In this document: positions 1 to 10,060 of the stretch, piece by piece | Layout of the letters: the number at the start of each line of letters is the position of its first letter | Numbering within the stretch: position 1 is the stretch's first letter | Assembly: GCA_022592445.1 (NCBI GenBank) | Contig: JABYQR010000009.1 | Location: 248,001 to 312,000, forward strand | Reading direction: 5' to 3' | Source: Cytidiella melzeri | Taxonomy: Eukaryota > Basidiomycota > Agaricomycetes > Polyporales > Irpicaceae | Length of the DNA: 64,000 nucleotides | Notes under the pieces: model-generated | Told to the model about the DNA's origin: nothing | The model's input: the letters and a program-made list of their open reading frames with translations, nothing else | The model's database searches: none | Translations under genes and position numbers: made by a program

Positions 1-79
1 CTGGAGGGACTTCTGAAGCATGAGATGCAGGAGTGTCCGCGTTGGAGGACTCGTCTGAATTGTCTGTTGCGGAGGGACT

Positions 80-640
80 CTAAATAGGAGTTTCTTCTTT
101 GTCTTGGAAGGTTATATGACCCTTAGCCCAGTCAACCAACGGGTTGTAGCGGGAGAGCCAATTGTATCCTAAAACAATAGAAGCGGATTTGTCAAGATTT
201 GTTATGTAGAAAGGTGTCATACAGATTCTCCCTGAAGGGAAACGGAATGGTAGAGTTATCATAAATTGAATCAGAGACCGTGAAAGACCATCAAACAACT
301 GGAGCGGAATTGCGGGGATGGAGACAAGAGGGAGAGAGTACTTCTTTGCAATATCAATGTCCATGAAGCAGTGGGAGGAACCGCTATCAATCAGAGCTCG
401 TAGAGGATCAGAAATTGAATCACAAGATACAAAAATGTACAAAGCATTCGAAGAAAGACTGGAAGCGTTGAGGTATATCTCCTTGGGTGCACAAGCGGGG
501 TCAGCGCAGCCCTCGACTTGTGCGGAGGACTGAGGGCTGCTCAGACATTTCCCGACCCAGATGCGGCATTCGGCGCTGGGGTCTGTGCTGCCAACTGGGC
601 AGCACGAGCCTTTGCGGCCTTGCGGCATTTGCTTGCGCAA
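80..640 (-). pseudogene. gypsy-1 retropepsin-like aspartic protease domain
   Basis: Contains the active-site motif LIDSGSSHCFMD followed by the second retropepsin block 'IVLGYNWLSRYNPLVDW', which is diagnostic of fungal Ty3/gypsy proteases that mature Gag-Pol. The frame stops at 80 and no reverse transcriptase follows within the window, so the pol part is either out of frame or beyond the edge. Confidence 0.8.
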
Positions 641-893
641 TGTCCGGGTAGACCGCAGAACAAACAGAGATTGTTTGCAATGCGGCGGGCGCGTTCAACA
701 CTGGAGAGCTTACCATCGCTTCCCAAGAGGTTGGCAATGGGGTTAGTCTTCGGAGTTGCGGTGGTGGTAGTAGTGGCTGCGGCGGGACGGTGTTTTTGGG
801 AGCCAGAGGGCATAGCCGTGGCAACAGCGGTGGTGACAGTGACAGCGGGGGTCGAGGATGATGCGGACTTTGCGGGTTTCTGTTCCCGCTCGG
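541..893 (-). pseudogene. gypsy-1 gag C-terminal part with CCHC zinc knuckle
   Basis: Continuation of the split gag beyond the insertion. It carries one zinc knuckle, C-x2-C-x4-H-x4-C (CLFCGLPGHCASKC), of the kind that binds retroelement RNA, flanked by Ala/Thr-rich low complexity. The frame ends at 541, and the protease domain continues in another frame that overlaps this one by about 100 bases, as expected for a gag-pro frameshift or separate ORFs. Confidence 0.8.
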
Positions 894-1467
894 TGATACG
901 CCCGGAAATCGGCTAGGCGTGGAGACCCGGCAGCAGCCCGCCATTTGCGCGGCCCGCATCATCCTGAGCGGCAAGTCCCTCCACTTTCCCAGCGTCACGG
1001 GCACGAGGAGTTCACCAAGGTCACGAGGAGTTCGCCGAGGATCCGAGGACTTGACAAGGAGCAATGCGCCGGAAACATCCGGGGCCGAGGAATCGCACCG
1101 AACTCTGACTCACAGACACGCCCCTTTTGCATCGGAGCATGGGCCGGCCAGCCACCAAGAGTTTCGGACGCGGGTCGGACCAACGGTAGAAGAAACTTGA
1201 CGCGCGAACCCCGTTTCAGGAAGACTCCTATCACGCCACGCTGTGCAACTCCTGGACGGCGCCTCATCACCTGCTCGCGACGGTTGGCGCCTCTTCAGCG
1301 CAAGGGCGCGTGCCGCTACTCCGCGTTGACCAACGCTGTGTCCCGCCGGGCGTCGACTCGCTGGACATTTTGCCTCCGCGGACGGAAGTATTCTGCCACC
1401 CTGTTTCCTCGCTCTCGCGTTTGGGTTTAGGACATAGAAGGAAAGGTTTAGGAGAGGGTCTTTAGGG

Positions 1468-1475
1468 TATATAAA
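1468..1475 (+). promoter_or_regulatory. TATA box of repeat-family ORF, copy 1
   Basis: TATATAAA lies 159 bp before the ORF start. The same box lies 158 bp before the ORF in the copies at 35313-35320 and 6927-6934, each preceded by the conserved 'GAAGGAAAGGTTTAGGAG'. This conserved spacing supports a genuine Pol II promoter carried by the repeat. Confidence 0.65.
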
Positions 1476-1626
1476 AAGGTGTTGTTTGTACTGCGGTGAA
1501 AATCAATCAATCCCCACCCCAGTTTCCAGAGTTCACTTTACGCTTTGCGTTCGCGACGAGGGAGTCTCTTCGCGCCCATAGCCGTAGCTTCTTCTGTGTT
1601 GTCTCATTGCGACTTCTTTCCCGTTT

Positions 1627-2154
1627 ATGTCCGCTGCGTCTACCAACGACAACCCGCCTCGAGTCTGCCGTTACTGTCCCACTGTTCCCCACTTACCCGA
1701 CGGTCGCTGCCCTTACCGCCCGCGCCCGCGCAAGGTTCTATGCCGTTATCCCATCATCCCCGCGCCCACGCCGCCGCCAGAACCCTCAGCAGCGCCTACG
1801 GTCTCCCCTGAGAGATCAACTCCTAAATCACCCTCGCCAGCGTCGTCCGTCGCCTCCGTCGCGGACTCGCTTGATAACTGCTCCTATTGCAACACTCAGA
1901 GCGACCACCCAATTCCCCTACGTTCAGGACCTTTCGTCCCACTCGACTGCGATTGCCCGCGCGCGCTGCACCCAGATTGCTGGCTATCTCCAGACTTTGA
2001 AGGCGAGGATCACGAGTGCGAACTAGTGCAGTTCAATCTTACCAGCTCTACCAAGGTCGTCGTTGGCCACGCATTTGCCTGTAATACGCATCGCCGCTCG
2101 CGAGGTGTTGTTCTACACTACCGCCCCCGCGCGCAGTCAGCAGAGTCCAATTGA
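1627..2154 (+). CDS. Cys/His-rich 175-aa protein of the ~1.85 kb repeat (unknown function)
   Basis: Starts at ATG 1627, 159 bp after a TATATAAA box. Two Cys clusters are visible: an N-terminal C-x2-C-x11-C near residues 15-32 (CRYCPTVPHLPDGRCPY), then a Pro/Ser-rich linker, then a larger cluster starting CSYC, with 'LDCDCPRALHPDCW', a His/Cys pair 'DHEC' and a final C-x2-H. The second cluster resembles a zinc-binding fold in spacing but matches no family I can name with confidence. The same protein is encoded, in pieces, at 35471-36855, 7085-14612 and 5496-5592. I do not know its function; a role in the repeat's own biology is an inference. Confidence 0.6.
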   Translation: MSAASTNDNPPRVCRYCPTVPHLPDGRCPYRPRPRKVLCRYPIIPAPTPPPEPSAAPTVSPERSTPKSPSPASSVASVADSLDNCSYCNTQSDHPIPLRSGPFVPLDCDCPRALHPDCWLSPDFEGEDHECELVQFNLTSSTKVVVGHAFACNTHRRSRGVVLHYRPRAQSAESN

Positions 2155-2733
2155 CGGCGATCTCACATAGTCTTCCGCTGCGACCCGCGCGCCATTAGTT
2201 TATCTTTCTCTTACATTTCCTTTCGGCTTCGTTATACTGCGTTTGCTTTTTAACTGCGTTATTTTACTGCGTTACTGCGTTGCGTTTCACCTTCACTGCG
2301 TCGAGCTTACTGCGTTCACTTTCACTGCGCCCGCGTTTTACAGCGACTACTTCATCTTCACCAGCGACCGCGTTTTGTGTTTGAGATTTGTATTGCGCCT
2401 GCGTTTATCTTCTGCGTCCCTCCGCGCGCCGTTTTCCTACAGGTTGCGACATCTCCCGCGCGTTCTCTTGGAGCTGCGCTATAACTCTTTCGCTTTCACC
2501 GCGCCGACTTGCCTTTTACCCGCGATACGCGTGGTAGTTGCCCACCTAGCTCCCTGCGCATACACTTTATCATAAACCTTGTCGCTCTTTTAGCACAAGT
2601 AAAACTAGGACTCTAAGACCACCTCGCACACTTTAACACTTCCGCGCTTCCACACCTTTACACTTCTATTGCCACTTCGTGGGTGGTTGTGTTGTCTTTA
2701 AGGTAGTTCTTAGTTTGAAGCGTGACTCAGTAT

Positions 2734-3681
2734 CTCATCAGTTTTCTTCTTCTTCTCACCCTGACGCTCCCAGTACCTTTGATCCCACTTAAGGGCCATC
2801 TCCTTGAGCTTCACAAGTGTGTGAGGCTTGCCGTGGGACGTGATATCGTCCTGGAGGCGTTCCGGGAGGCCGTTGTAGTATTGGTAGCGGAGGGCGCAAT
2901 CGTCCCAGCCGGTGTGCATGGAGTATCGGGTGAAACGGAGTTTATACCAGAACAATCTCTTGTCCGATGGCATAGAGAGATTTGCAAGGCAGTGTTCGGC
3001 TTTGCCAACGTTGTCTGCAGGACCAAAATGCGTGCGAATTTCGGCAACAAAAGCCAACCAGTTCCGGACCCAGTTGTGTTCGGCGGTTGCGTCCACCACA
3101 TCATTGTTGTTGTCATCAGATGCTGGAGGGTGAGGCGTGCCGGAATCCGAGATGGAAAATATACCTCCGCTTTCCTCCCATTCCTGGAATTGGAGGAACT
3201 TCAACTCGAACCATTCCAAGGCAGAGTCCGTCAGGTAAGAGAAGGCGAACATGACCTTCTTTTGCCCGGAGTCGAACTTACCTGGGTTTGCACGGAAATA
3301 AACCGTGCATTGGGTGAGGAAGTTGCGGAGTTTTGATGGGTCTGATCTGTCAAAGGTGTTGGGGGTGCGGAACTTGGCGTTTGAAGACGAGTTTTGAGCA
3401 TAGGCTCGCGTGATAGCAGCTGTAAGCTGCTCAAAAGGGTTTTCATCTCCTCCACCATTACCATTACCAGGATCATCACCATCATCTCCTCCACCATCTC
3501 CACCTCTGGGGTCTCTACTCGGGCCGGGGTTTGGATCTCTATCCTTACCCCTCCTGCGGGTTTTGATGTTGGCGGGCGGTTCGGGGGAGTCATTGCAAGA
3601 CATGACGTTGGTTTGCTGAGCTGTTGGCAGGGCGGATGAGATTGATTCAGTGGTTCTTGTGATTGCTGTGCGGGTGGGCAT
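2734..3681 (-). pseudogene. gypsy-1 gag, N-terminal part (split by insertion)
   Basis: Encodes the capsid-like half of a Ty3/gypsy Gag. The start ATG at 3681 follows the LTR end. A low-complexity Gly/Asp-rich segment (about residues 50-85) precedes a retrotransposon gag domain with the typical 'LRNFLTQC.VYF' and 'ALEWFE' signatures, ending in 'ALKWDQRYWERQGEKKKK'. The natural protein would run on into the zinc knuckle encoded at 541-893, but copy 1 of the Cys/His-ORF repeat sits between. In the native element Gag would form the virus-like particle. Function here is lost. Confidence 0.85.
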
Positions 3682-3689
3682 ATACAGTG

Positions 3690-4299
3690 GAGAATCCGAG
3701 TTTTGAATTCGAATATACTGTTAAGAGCAAGATGAAATGGAAAGGGACGTGGAGCTGCGGAGTTTGCAGAGATGCAGAAACAGAGGAGCGAACGAGGGGG
3801 ATCAGAATGAGTCTTGCCCTCAACTAGACAAGTTGCGCCGCTCGGAATTCTTGTGACTCAAATTTGTACTTAGCAGGATCAAAGGTTTGAGAGCAAGGCT
3901 CAATCGAAATGCGGACCTGCGGAGTTGTGGTGATTGGAACACCGGAGACAGCAAGGAGATGTCGGACAACGTCGAGTAAGACAACTTCAGCTAGTGAAGT
4001 CGAATGCAGACAAAGAGAGGATAAGAAAGGGAGTCTTATTCGATATTCGAATTGCTTATTTACTACAGTTGGGTCTTGTACATATACTACAATGACTTCA
4101 AGTCCGATAGGAGTAGACAAAAGCGGAACAAAGGGAAATGTGCATGCTTGCGGAGTGATAAGAAAATTGTACACAGCATGATGTAAAGGAAACAGATGAT
4201 AAGGGTCATGATGACGTGGGTGCGGAGATGCAGAGTATGCGGCGCAGTGTTTGGGTGCGGAGGTCACGTGAAGTTGGGTGGTTGGACCGGGTTGTAACA
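3690..4299 (-). repeat. Probable 5' LTR and leader of gypsy-1
   Basis: Noncoding segment just upstream of the gypsy-1 gag start. On the minus strand it begins TGTTACAACC at 4299. A diverged relative lies at about 15691-16122 in the same orientation, sharing several short blocks such as 'CTTCAGCTAGTGAAG'. No clear primer-binding site beginning TGG was found next to it. Ends are approximate. Confidence 0.5.
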
Positions 4300-5449
4300 C
4301 CTTGGAACCGTGGCAAAACACAATCACCAAAGCCTAGCACCTGGGTCACATTGCAAGATGTCTCCTATCGCACATTGCTGGCTGTCCCTTTTATTGGCAT
4401 CCCAAGTGGTGTACAGCGAGCCAAAACTTGTCCCCTTTTAGGTGTTGCATCCTGTACCCTTGCCATAGGTAGGCTGTGTCCCACCGTTTGCCAATGTGTT
4501 CCATTGCATTTGCCTCTGCTGATCCGAGAGGGCTAGAGTTTTGGCAGTCACTCTCGTGTTGGACTTAGTCGGAGAAGGCTAAAGATAGGGTAGGCAACTT
4601 AGTTATATAAACCAAGTCCCTTTGTAAATCTTTGTCAGAGAATAGCATTTCCTGAGAGTTTTCCCTTTTCTTTTGCGACTGCTGACACGGAGATGGGGCT
4701 CAACGTGACAAACAGGGACACGAAGTGGAAAACGACGAGGAGGTGGTGGCAGGCGTAGAGCACAATGCTTTCACCAGCTATCAGACTTTGTTCAAGTTGC
4801 TAGCCCAGTAAAGACCAAGTTAGTATTCTGACTACCAGCTATGTAGTACAGAGGGGATTTGCTTTCCTAGCCCAGTAAAGACCAAGAGGTCGAGATGGGG
4901 CCTAGGAGCGTACATGCAGCAGTATATATAGACTTCAGGGACCTGCGCACAGACCATGTTGAGGGCAGGCTTTGCAAGAAGCCGTGTGAACGAAGAACAA
5001 AAGAACTACCTAAAGGAGAACAATAGCTATTGTCTAGACCTTGCCAAGAACTCTACTCGTGAGAGAATCTATCTAAAAGGAGACCAACTATTGTATTCCA
5101 TTCCCACACCTGTGAGAACATCCTTCCATAAAGAGAACAATAGGGAAAGAACAATAAGGAGCTCATGTGGACAGTATCTATGACGTCAAACCCTAGCTAT
5201 GGGCTGAGCCATGTGCTTGTAGCCATGTGGTCTTACTTAAGCTAAGTCACATGCCAGTGTGACGTAGTAGCAAGTAATGTGACCGTGTGGAGCGTCTAAG
5301 CCACGTGATACGGGCGCTTAATAGACGTGAAAAGGGAGTTTATGCAGAGAGAGTTGTAACTAAGCTGCAGCCCGGAGTTTTATAGATAAAAACAAGAGGT
5401 AAATTGCAAAAAATAAGGGCTAGTCAGGCCATCCATGACAACTGCGTTA
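4300..5449. other. Noncoding repeat-rich stretch
   Basis: No gene is supported. There is an LTR-like TATA segment (TTATATAAACC near 4600). A block at about 4690-4870 recurs in inverted orientation at about 40060-40250, sharing blocks such as 'GACCAAGTTAGTATTCTGAC'. Within 4800-4890 the motif 'TAGCCCAGTAAAGACCAAG' occurs twice. These are probably old LTR fragments. Confidence 0.5.
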
Positions 5450-5592
5450 AGCTACCCGCAACTGTGTTTCTTCACTGCAACTTTCTCCTGTGTTTATGTC
5501 TGCTGAGCCTTTGACTCATTCCGTTTCCCAAGTATGTTGCTACTGCCCCACAGTTCCTCACCTACCAAATGGTTGCTGTTTCTATCACCCGT
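5450..5592 (+). repeat. Outer, older repeat copy: 5' remnant with ORF start
   Basis: Contains the start of the Cys/His-rich ORF (ATG about 5496; VCCYCPTVPHLPNGCC) and then stops where the inner copy begins at 5593. The counterpart of its tail is at about 15431-15690. The middle of the outer copy is missing, so it was truncated or rearranged before or during the nested insertion. Many former CpG sites are TpG or CpA here. Confidence 0.6.
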
Positions 5593-6172
5593 TGATACGC
5601 CCAGAAAACGGCCAAGTGCGGAGACACGGCAGTGTCCAGTCATTTGCACACCCTCACCTTCCCCAACAGCCAATCTTCACTTTCCCAGCATCACGCATGG
5701 GCATCACAAAGTAGCACAGAGACAGAGTTGTTTACGGGCACAGAGCGTTTGACAAGGTCACGAGATGTTCACCAAGGTCCCGAGGGCTTCCCACGAGGCA
5801 GCGACCTGCCGGCAACACCCAAAAACACAAGCTTGCGCCAACCCCTGACTTGCAGACATATGCTCTCTGCATTGGTGTATGGACCAACGGGCTCAAAGAA
5901 CCAGCCAGCCACCAAGTGTTTTGAACACATATCAGACAAACACCAGCGAAATTTGATTCTCAGACCACGTTTCATTGAGGCTCCTATTACGCCACACCGT
6001 GCAACCCCTGGCTGGCGCTGCATCACCTGCTCACAACAACTGGCGCTCCTTTGGCCTTGAAGGCACACGTCGGCTCTCTGCCTTGGCAAATGCTATGTCC
6101 TGCCATGCATTGATTTGTTAATTGCTTTGCCTCTGTTGGCGGAAGCACTCTGGCGCACTGATTTCTTGCCCT

Positions 6173-6871
6173 TGTAACAGTTAAGGTTACTACTCACCAG
6201 GTAAGTTGATAAACTTGGGGAGATAGTGTGACATAGAGAGTAAGAGTGGTGGTGAGCAAAGTACTGGTGGGTACTGAGTAGTCCTAGTTCAACAGAGTGG
6301 ATAAGACTGAGGGGATATGCCCTCAGGAGTGCCTCTATATATACATGAAGGGGAGGACCCCAGGTACTACCCTAAGACCCCTAATGCTTACATGAGTAAG
6401 CAAAGTAATCTACCTTACTAAGCATTCCCTATGCCCTAGTGGTGCCACTTCAATAATCAACCAATAGCAATTGTCCCCATGACCTGACCCCATGACCCAG
6501 TCCCAAGGCTAGACTTGTTCTAGCTTGTTCTAAGACAAGGCTAGACTTTTCCAGAAGATTCTAAGAACCATGACATCATCTAATGGAATGTTCTATACTA
6601 TGACATCATAGTTCCAGCATGTTCCACAAGGTTCCAGAGAGTTCTATCATGTGATACACAGATAAGGAAAGGAGTGCATCAGTGCATCAATTGATTAGCG
6701 CCTGATAAGCGCCGGAATAAGCGCCTGATAAGCGCCGGAATAAGCGCCTGATAAGCGCCTGATAAGTGCCAGTTAAGTGCCTAAATAGATGCTGGATAAG
6801 CGCCTAAATATTCCCATTAATACTGTTGCCTGGTAAGGCAAGTCTTGTAGAAACATTGAAAATCTGTGACA
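6173..6871 (+). mobile_element. Solo LTR (699 bp) with 5-bp target duplication
   Basis: Begins TGTAACAG and ends CTGTGACA, near-perfect inverted termini of LTR type. It is flanked on both sides by GCCCT (6168-6172 and 6872-6876). No internal coding region is present, so this is a solo LTR left by LTR-LTR recombination. It interrupts the inner repeat copy just upstream of its TATA box. The relative at 35667-36518 shares both ends ('GGCAAGTCTTGTAGAAACAT' near the right end). Confidence 0.9.
6698..6806 (+). repeat. Short tandem repeat inside solo LTR
   Basis: Units of GATAAGCGCC separated by GGAATAAGCGCCT or CT, repeated about six times with decay at the right end. A similar 'ATAAGCGC' motif survives once in the other solo LTR near 36400. 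Confidence 0.8.
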
Positions 6872-7238
6872 GCCCTCGCGTTTAGACTTAGGGCAAAGAA
6901 GGAAAGGTTTAGGAGGCAGACTTGTGTATATAAACAGTGTCACATGTACTTCGTTAGAAAAGAATATGATCCCCTCCCCCTTCTCAGAGTTACCATTACA
7001 CTTTGTGCTCACGTTGAGGAAGTCTCTTTGTGTCACTAAATTGTAGTGTCCCTTACGTGCTCTACTGTGTTCTCAACTGTGTTTATGTCCACTGTGCCTT
7101 CTACTCAATACCCGTCTCGTGTTTGCTGCTTTTGCCCAACCGTTCCTAACTTGCCAGACAGTTGCTGCCCTGACTGCCTGCAACACGATGTCCTTCACCA
7201 CTACCCCTTCCCCCCTGTGCCTACGCCTCCGCCCCAAC

Positions 7239-7730
7239 TGTCACGAACATGCACACTTTTTCCTTTCTTTTCCTTTTAATTTCCTTATCTTATCTTATCG
7301 ATGGTACATAGCTACTGCATTTGATCAAGTGCATGTGACAGACTGGTCACATGATCATAGAAGGTGCTGGAACATTGTGGAACATTGTAGAACATCACAC
7401 CATAGCACACCATACGTTCCCACGGCAGTGTTAGGAGTACAGACCTGGTACCAGGGGTCCTTGTCTGAGATGTATATAAACCCACCTTGTAGCTCCCTAA
7501 AGACCTCAGACTCTACCTCCTGGTCTTTAGGTGACGTCCACCTTGTACTAGGTCTATCAATGTACTAATATATCCTGGTCTTTAGCTCATCGTCAGCTGC
7601 TCCCTCGTCGTTGTCTCTCCATCATCATCATCACCTTCCTTGTCGTCATCGCCACGCGAGTCCGCTCGTCGTTCCTCCATCCCCATCGTCACTTCCTCGC
7701 TCTTCATAGAGTTTGGTTGTGTTCTTGACA
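7239..7730 (+). repeat. gypsy-2 5' LTR
   Basis: TGTCACGAAC...GTTCTTGACA, 492 bp, with a TATATAAA box near 7475 that would drive the genomic transcript. The internal region starts TTAGGTAGAATC; this is not a classic TGG primer-binding site, so priming may be self-primed or use an internal tRNA part. Confidence 0.95.
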
Positions 7731-8505
7731 TTAGGTAGAATCTCCGTACGCTCGCCTGGACGTTGCGCAACCGCACATTTTCCTTTCCCCAAAGTTTTTA
7801 AAAGTTTAGTCCCCCCGGTTTACCAGTACGTTGTATTGGCCCGGACCCTTGATCTTCATTCTCACGTCGTGGTTGTAGTGCCGAAAGACGTACGCATCCG
7901 TCGTAACGTACCCGAGTCTTTCTTCGAGGCTCGACAAGAACTGCGCAAACAAGGTCGTCCCCATCTCTACACAGAGAAGAACCTTGAAGCCATTGTCTCG
8001 TACGTCTCACGCCGTCCTCACTACCATCCTCTCGGTACTAGACTCCCCCACTTCGACCACGAAAAGTTTGCTCGTGACAACGAGTCTATCAAGGAACGCA
8101 CACGCACCGAACGTACGCAAACTCTCGCCGACCGTATTGAGAAACCATCTCTCAAGGATCGCATCTCCCGGGTACCCGCACCACATCGACCGGACGCGCA
8201 GAAACCGGTGACACTTGACTTCCATAAGTTCTCTATCAAGGACCAAGTTGGCATTTTCAAGCCGAAGATCGAGGCCACCACCAGACGCCTCAAGATCCTG
8301 ATTGAGCTTACGACAAGCTTCTGTACCTCACAGAGCATACGGAGGAAGTACTCTCCACGCGCACGCCTGCCCAGCTCAAAGCACTGAACTGGGGTTTGCA
8401 GTCAGTAGGGCAGATCAACTTCACGCAATTACGCAAGAGGTTGACAGAGGTCACGAGTCGAGTTGCATTTGTAGCAGACGGAGGATATTTTGAGAAACTC
8501 CCTTT
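7731..8505 (+). CDS. gypsy-2 leader coding region, unknown (frameshifted)
   Basis: Open from within the LTR to 8387 (about 224 codons), then continuing in a second frame to about 8505 ('LKALNWGLQSVGQINFTQL', ending near 'GGYFEKLPL'). The product is basic and Arg/Lys-rich and resembles no retroelement domain I know. It lies where Gag's N-terminus would be, directly before the open gag at 8523. It may be the original gag N-terminus separated by a stop, or an accessory ORF. Confidence 0.45.
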
Positions 8506-8522
8506 GTAGTAGATAGCAATCA

Positions 8523-9923
8523 TTGAGTGCGATAATCATTTCCACGTCTTCGATCCCGACGATCTTCAGGATTGTCACAATAACAAAGAGGACCACGCAT
8601 ATTGAAATCTGCGAACAACAGCCGTGTCCGAATCGAAATCAAAAGTTTGTAGTATCCTGTCATTTCAGAGAAGGACAACGATACTCTGGATACGTAGCTT
8701 GCGATAACAGTCAAATACCGTTGATTGTCGGAGCTCCTGAAGAAGTCAAAGTCAATACCAGTTTAGTTGTACCGGAAAACCCACCGGCTCCACCAGACGT
8801 TACCCCCATTATTCCTGATCCCATCACTGCCCCTGAAACTGTTTCCCCCACTCCCACCACAATGACAACACCCGCGGTTAATCCCGCCCTGGTTGCAGCC
8901 ATTGTAGCTGCAGTTGCGCAAGCAATGCCCAGACCGCAGGTTACGGTCAACAACAATGATTCCAAGCCCGATAGATACAAGGGAGAACATGGTCGTGACC
9001 TGGAACGTTTTCTGTCCCAGTGTGAGGCTTACTGGGTGACTGCCAGTATCACGGACGAGAAAACCAAGGTACTGACGGCCATCTACTGTCTGTTGGAGAA
9101 AGCTGCCCAATGGGCAATACCAGTCACAGATCACATGGCTGACCACAACGGTGATTTGCCGGCCAATCTTGACACGTGGGCTAAGTTCAAAACCGAACTC
9201 AAAAAGTACTTCAGCGATGCAACGCCCGAGGATACTGCCATTCGCGAACTGGAGAAGCTCTGTGGAGCTGAAAAGAAGGAAAAGAACGCGCGGGATGTCG
9301 GTACATACGTCACTGACTTCCAGTCATACGTGGGTCGCATCAATGGGTTGAGCGACAAAGACAAGGAGATCCGGTTCATAAATGGTCTCCCTGAATACAT
9401 CTACGGGCGGCTGGCAACGGCCGAAGCACCTCCAGCCAATTACCAAGGCTGGATTGATAGGTCCCTGAAAATGGCAGCCGCATACGCCCGCATCAGGGAG
9501 ACAACGGAAAAGAAAACTCCGTCTGTTCCCCCGTCAACTACGTTGAGACCCACCCAGTCTCAGCCCAGGTTTACTCCGGTTCCCCGTCCTTCCAACGATC
9601 CAGTTCCCATGGAGGTTGATGCCTCCAAAATGCAACAAGGTCGGCGGTGTTACAACTGTCAAGAGATTACCACCGACCCCAGTCACATCGCACGCACGTG
9701 CACCAAACCGGCAGTCCCACGCCCACCACCTCGAGGGACTTGTGTGGCTGCTACCACTGGAGAGGTATCTTCTTCTCGGGCCGAAGAAAAGAAGCCTGAG
9801 AGGGAAGAAGTGTCGAGCTCGTCGGGAGTGTCGGAAGTAACACTCAAAGCCGTGCTAGGAGAACTGGAGAAGTTGAGGGCGGAGAACGCCGACCTCAAGA
9901 AGAGACTTGAGGAGGGTTTTTGA
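8523..9923 (+). CDS. gypsy-2 Gag
   Basis: 466 codons. A Pro-rich N-terminal part and an Ala/Val-rich helix lead into a retrotransposon gag domain (about residues 150-310: 'ERFLSQCEAYW', 'KAAQWAIPV', 'FRFINGLPEYIY'-type signatures). A zinc knuckle with unusual spacing C-x2-C-x8-H-x4-C lies near residues 377-394, and a Glu/Lys coiled coil ends the protein (KAVLGELEKLRAENADLKKR). Gag packages the element RNA. The first Met is uncertain because coding similarity may extend upstream. Confidence 0.9.
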   Translation: MSAIIISTSSIPTIFRIVTITKRTTHIEICEQQPCPNRNQKFVVSCHFREGQRYSGYVACDNSQIPLIVGAPEEVKVNTSLVVPENPPAPPDVTPIIPDPITAPETVSPTPTTMTTPAVNPALVAAIVAAVAQAMPRPQVTVNNNDSKPDRYKGEHGRDLERFLSQCEAYWVTASITDEKTKVLTAIYCLLEKAAQWAIPVTDHMADHNGDLPANLDTWAKFKTELKKYFSDATPEDTAIRELEKLCGAEKKEKNARDVGTYVTDFQSYVGRINGLSDKDKEIRFINGLPEYIYGRLATAEAPPANYQGWIDRSLKMAAAYARIRETTEKKTPSVPPSTTLRPTQSQPRFTPVPRPSNDPVPMEVDASKMQQGRRCYNCQEITTDPSHIARTCTKPAVPRPPPRGTCVAATTGEVSSSRAEEKKPEREEVSSSSGVSEVTLKAVLGELEKLRAENADLKKRLEEGF

Positions 9924-10060
9924 TTCGGGCCGTGATTTGAGCTGCGCAAGCACGTGCCCCACGTATACCATGTAACAATAGATTTTCCGTACTCGCGTCT
10001 GATGTATTAGAGACTGGCTCTGAATCGGAACATTTTCACGTACCCATCACAGTTTCAGGA

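Larger units (their letters stand above)
894..2733 (+). mobile_element. Copy 1 of ~1.85 kb repeat family with Cys/His-rich ORF
   Basis: Interstrand insertion inside gypsy-1 gag. It starts TGATACGCCCGG and ends near CAGTATC; the copy at 34736-37442 has the same start and ends CAGTATCA, giving a short TGATAC/GTATCA terminal inversion. Internal order: GC-rich leader (about 900-1430), TATA box, 175-codon ORF, and a long pyrimidine-rich tail with repeated 'ACTGCGTT'-like motifs. No transposase, reverse transcriptase or LTR pair was seen, so it looks non-autonomous. A reliable target-site duplication could not be defined; the smallest consistent one is AT. Confidence 0.8.
1..4299 (-). mobile_element. 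gypsy-1: Ty3/gypsy LTR retrotransposon, 5' part only, interrupted
   Basis: Minus-strand LTR element whose pol lies beyond the left edge. From right to left it shows a probable 5' LTR (about 3690-4299), gag start at 3681, a foreign insertion at 894-2733, the rest of gag with a zinc knuckle, and a retropepsin domain ending at 80. Removing the insertion joins gag roughly as ...TDE-ITEREQ... in one frame, so the insert disrupted a once continuous gene. RT, RNase H and integrase are not visible. The element is dead because of the insertion. The LTR limits are inferred from a TGTTACAACC start on the minus strand near 4299 and are not confirmed by a second LTR. Confidence 0.8.

Noticed and set aside
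501..1064. 187-codon minus frame and its relative at 34595-34966
   Set aside because: Runs across the gypsy-1/repeat boundary in one case and across the copia/repeat boundary in the other, so it cannot be one gene; the shared part is the GC-rich repeat leader.
894..2733. Helitron identity for the ~1.85 kb repeat
   Set aside because: It does not start TC or end CTRR with a hairpin, and the insertion points do not consistently fall between A and T.
4292..4686. Plus-strand solo LTR TGTAACACC...GCTGACA
   Set aside because: No matching flanking duplication (CGGGT versus CGGAG), and the start overlaps the gypsy-1 LTR start.
7119..7568. 149-codon frame and its twin at 13966-14205
   Set aside because: Lie in the gypsy-2 LTRs; LTR sequence, not genes.
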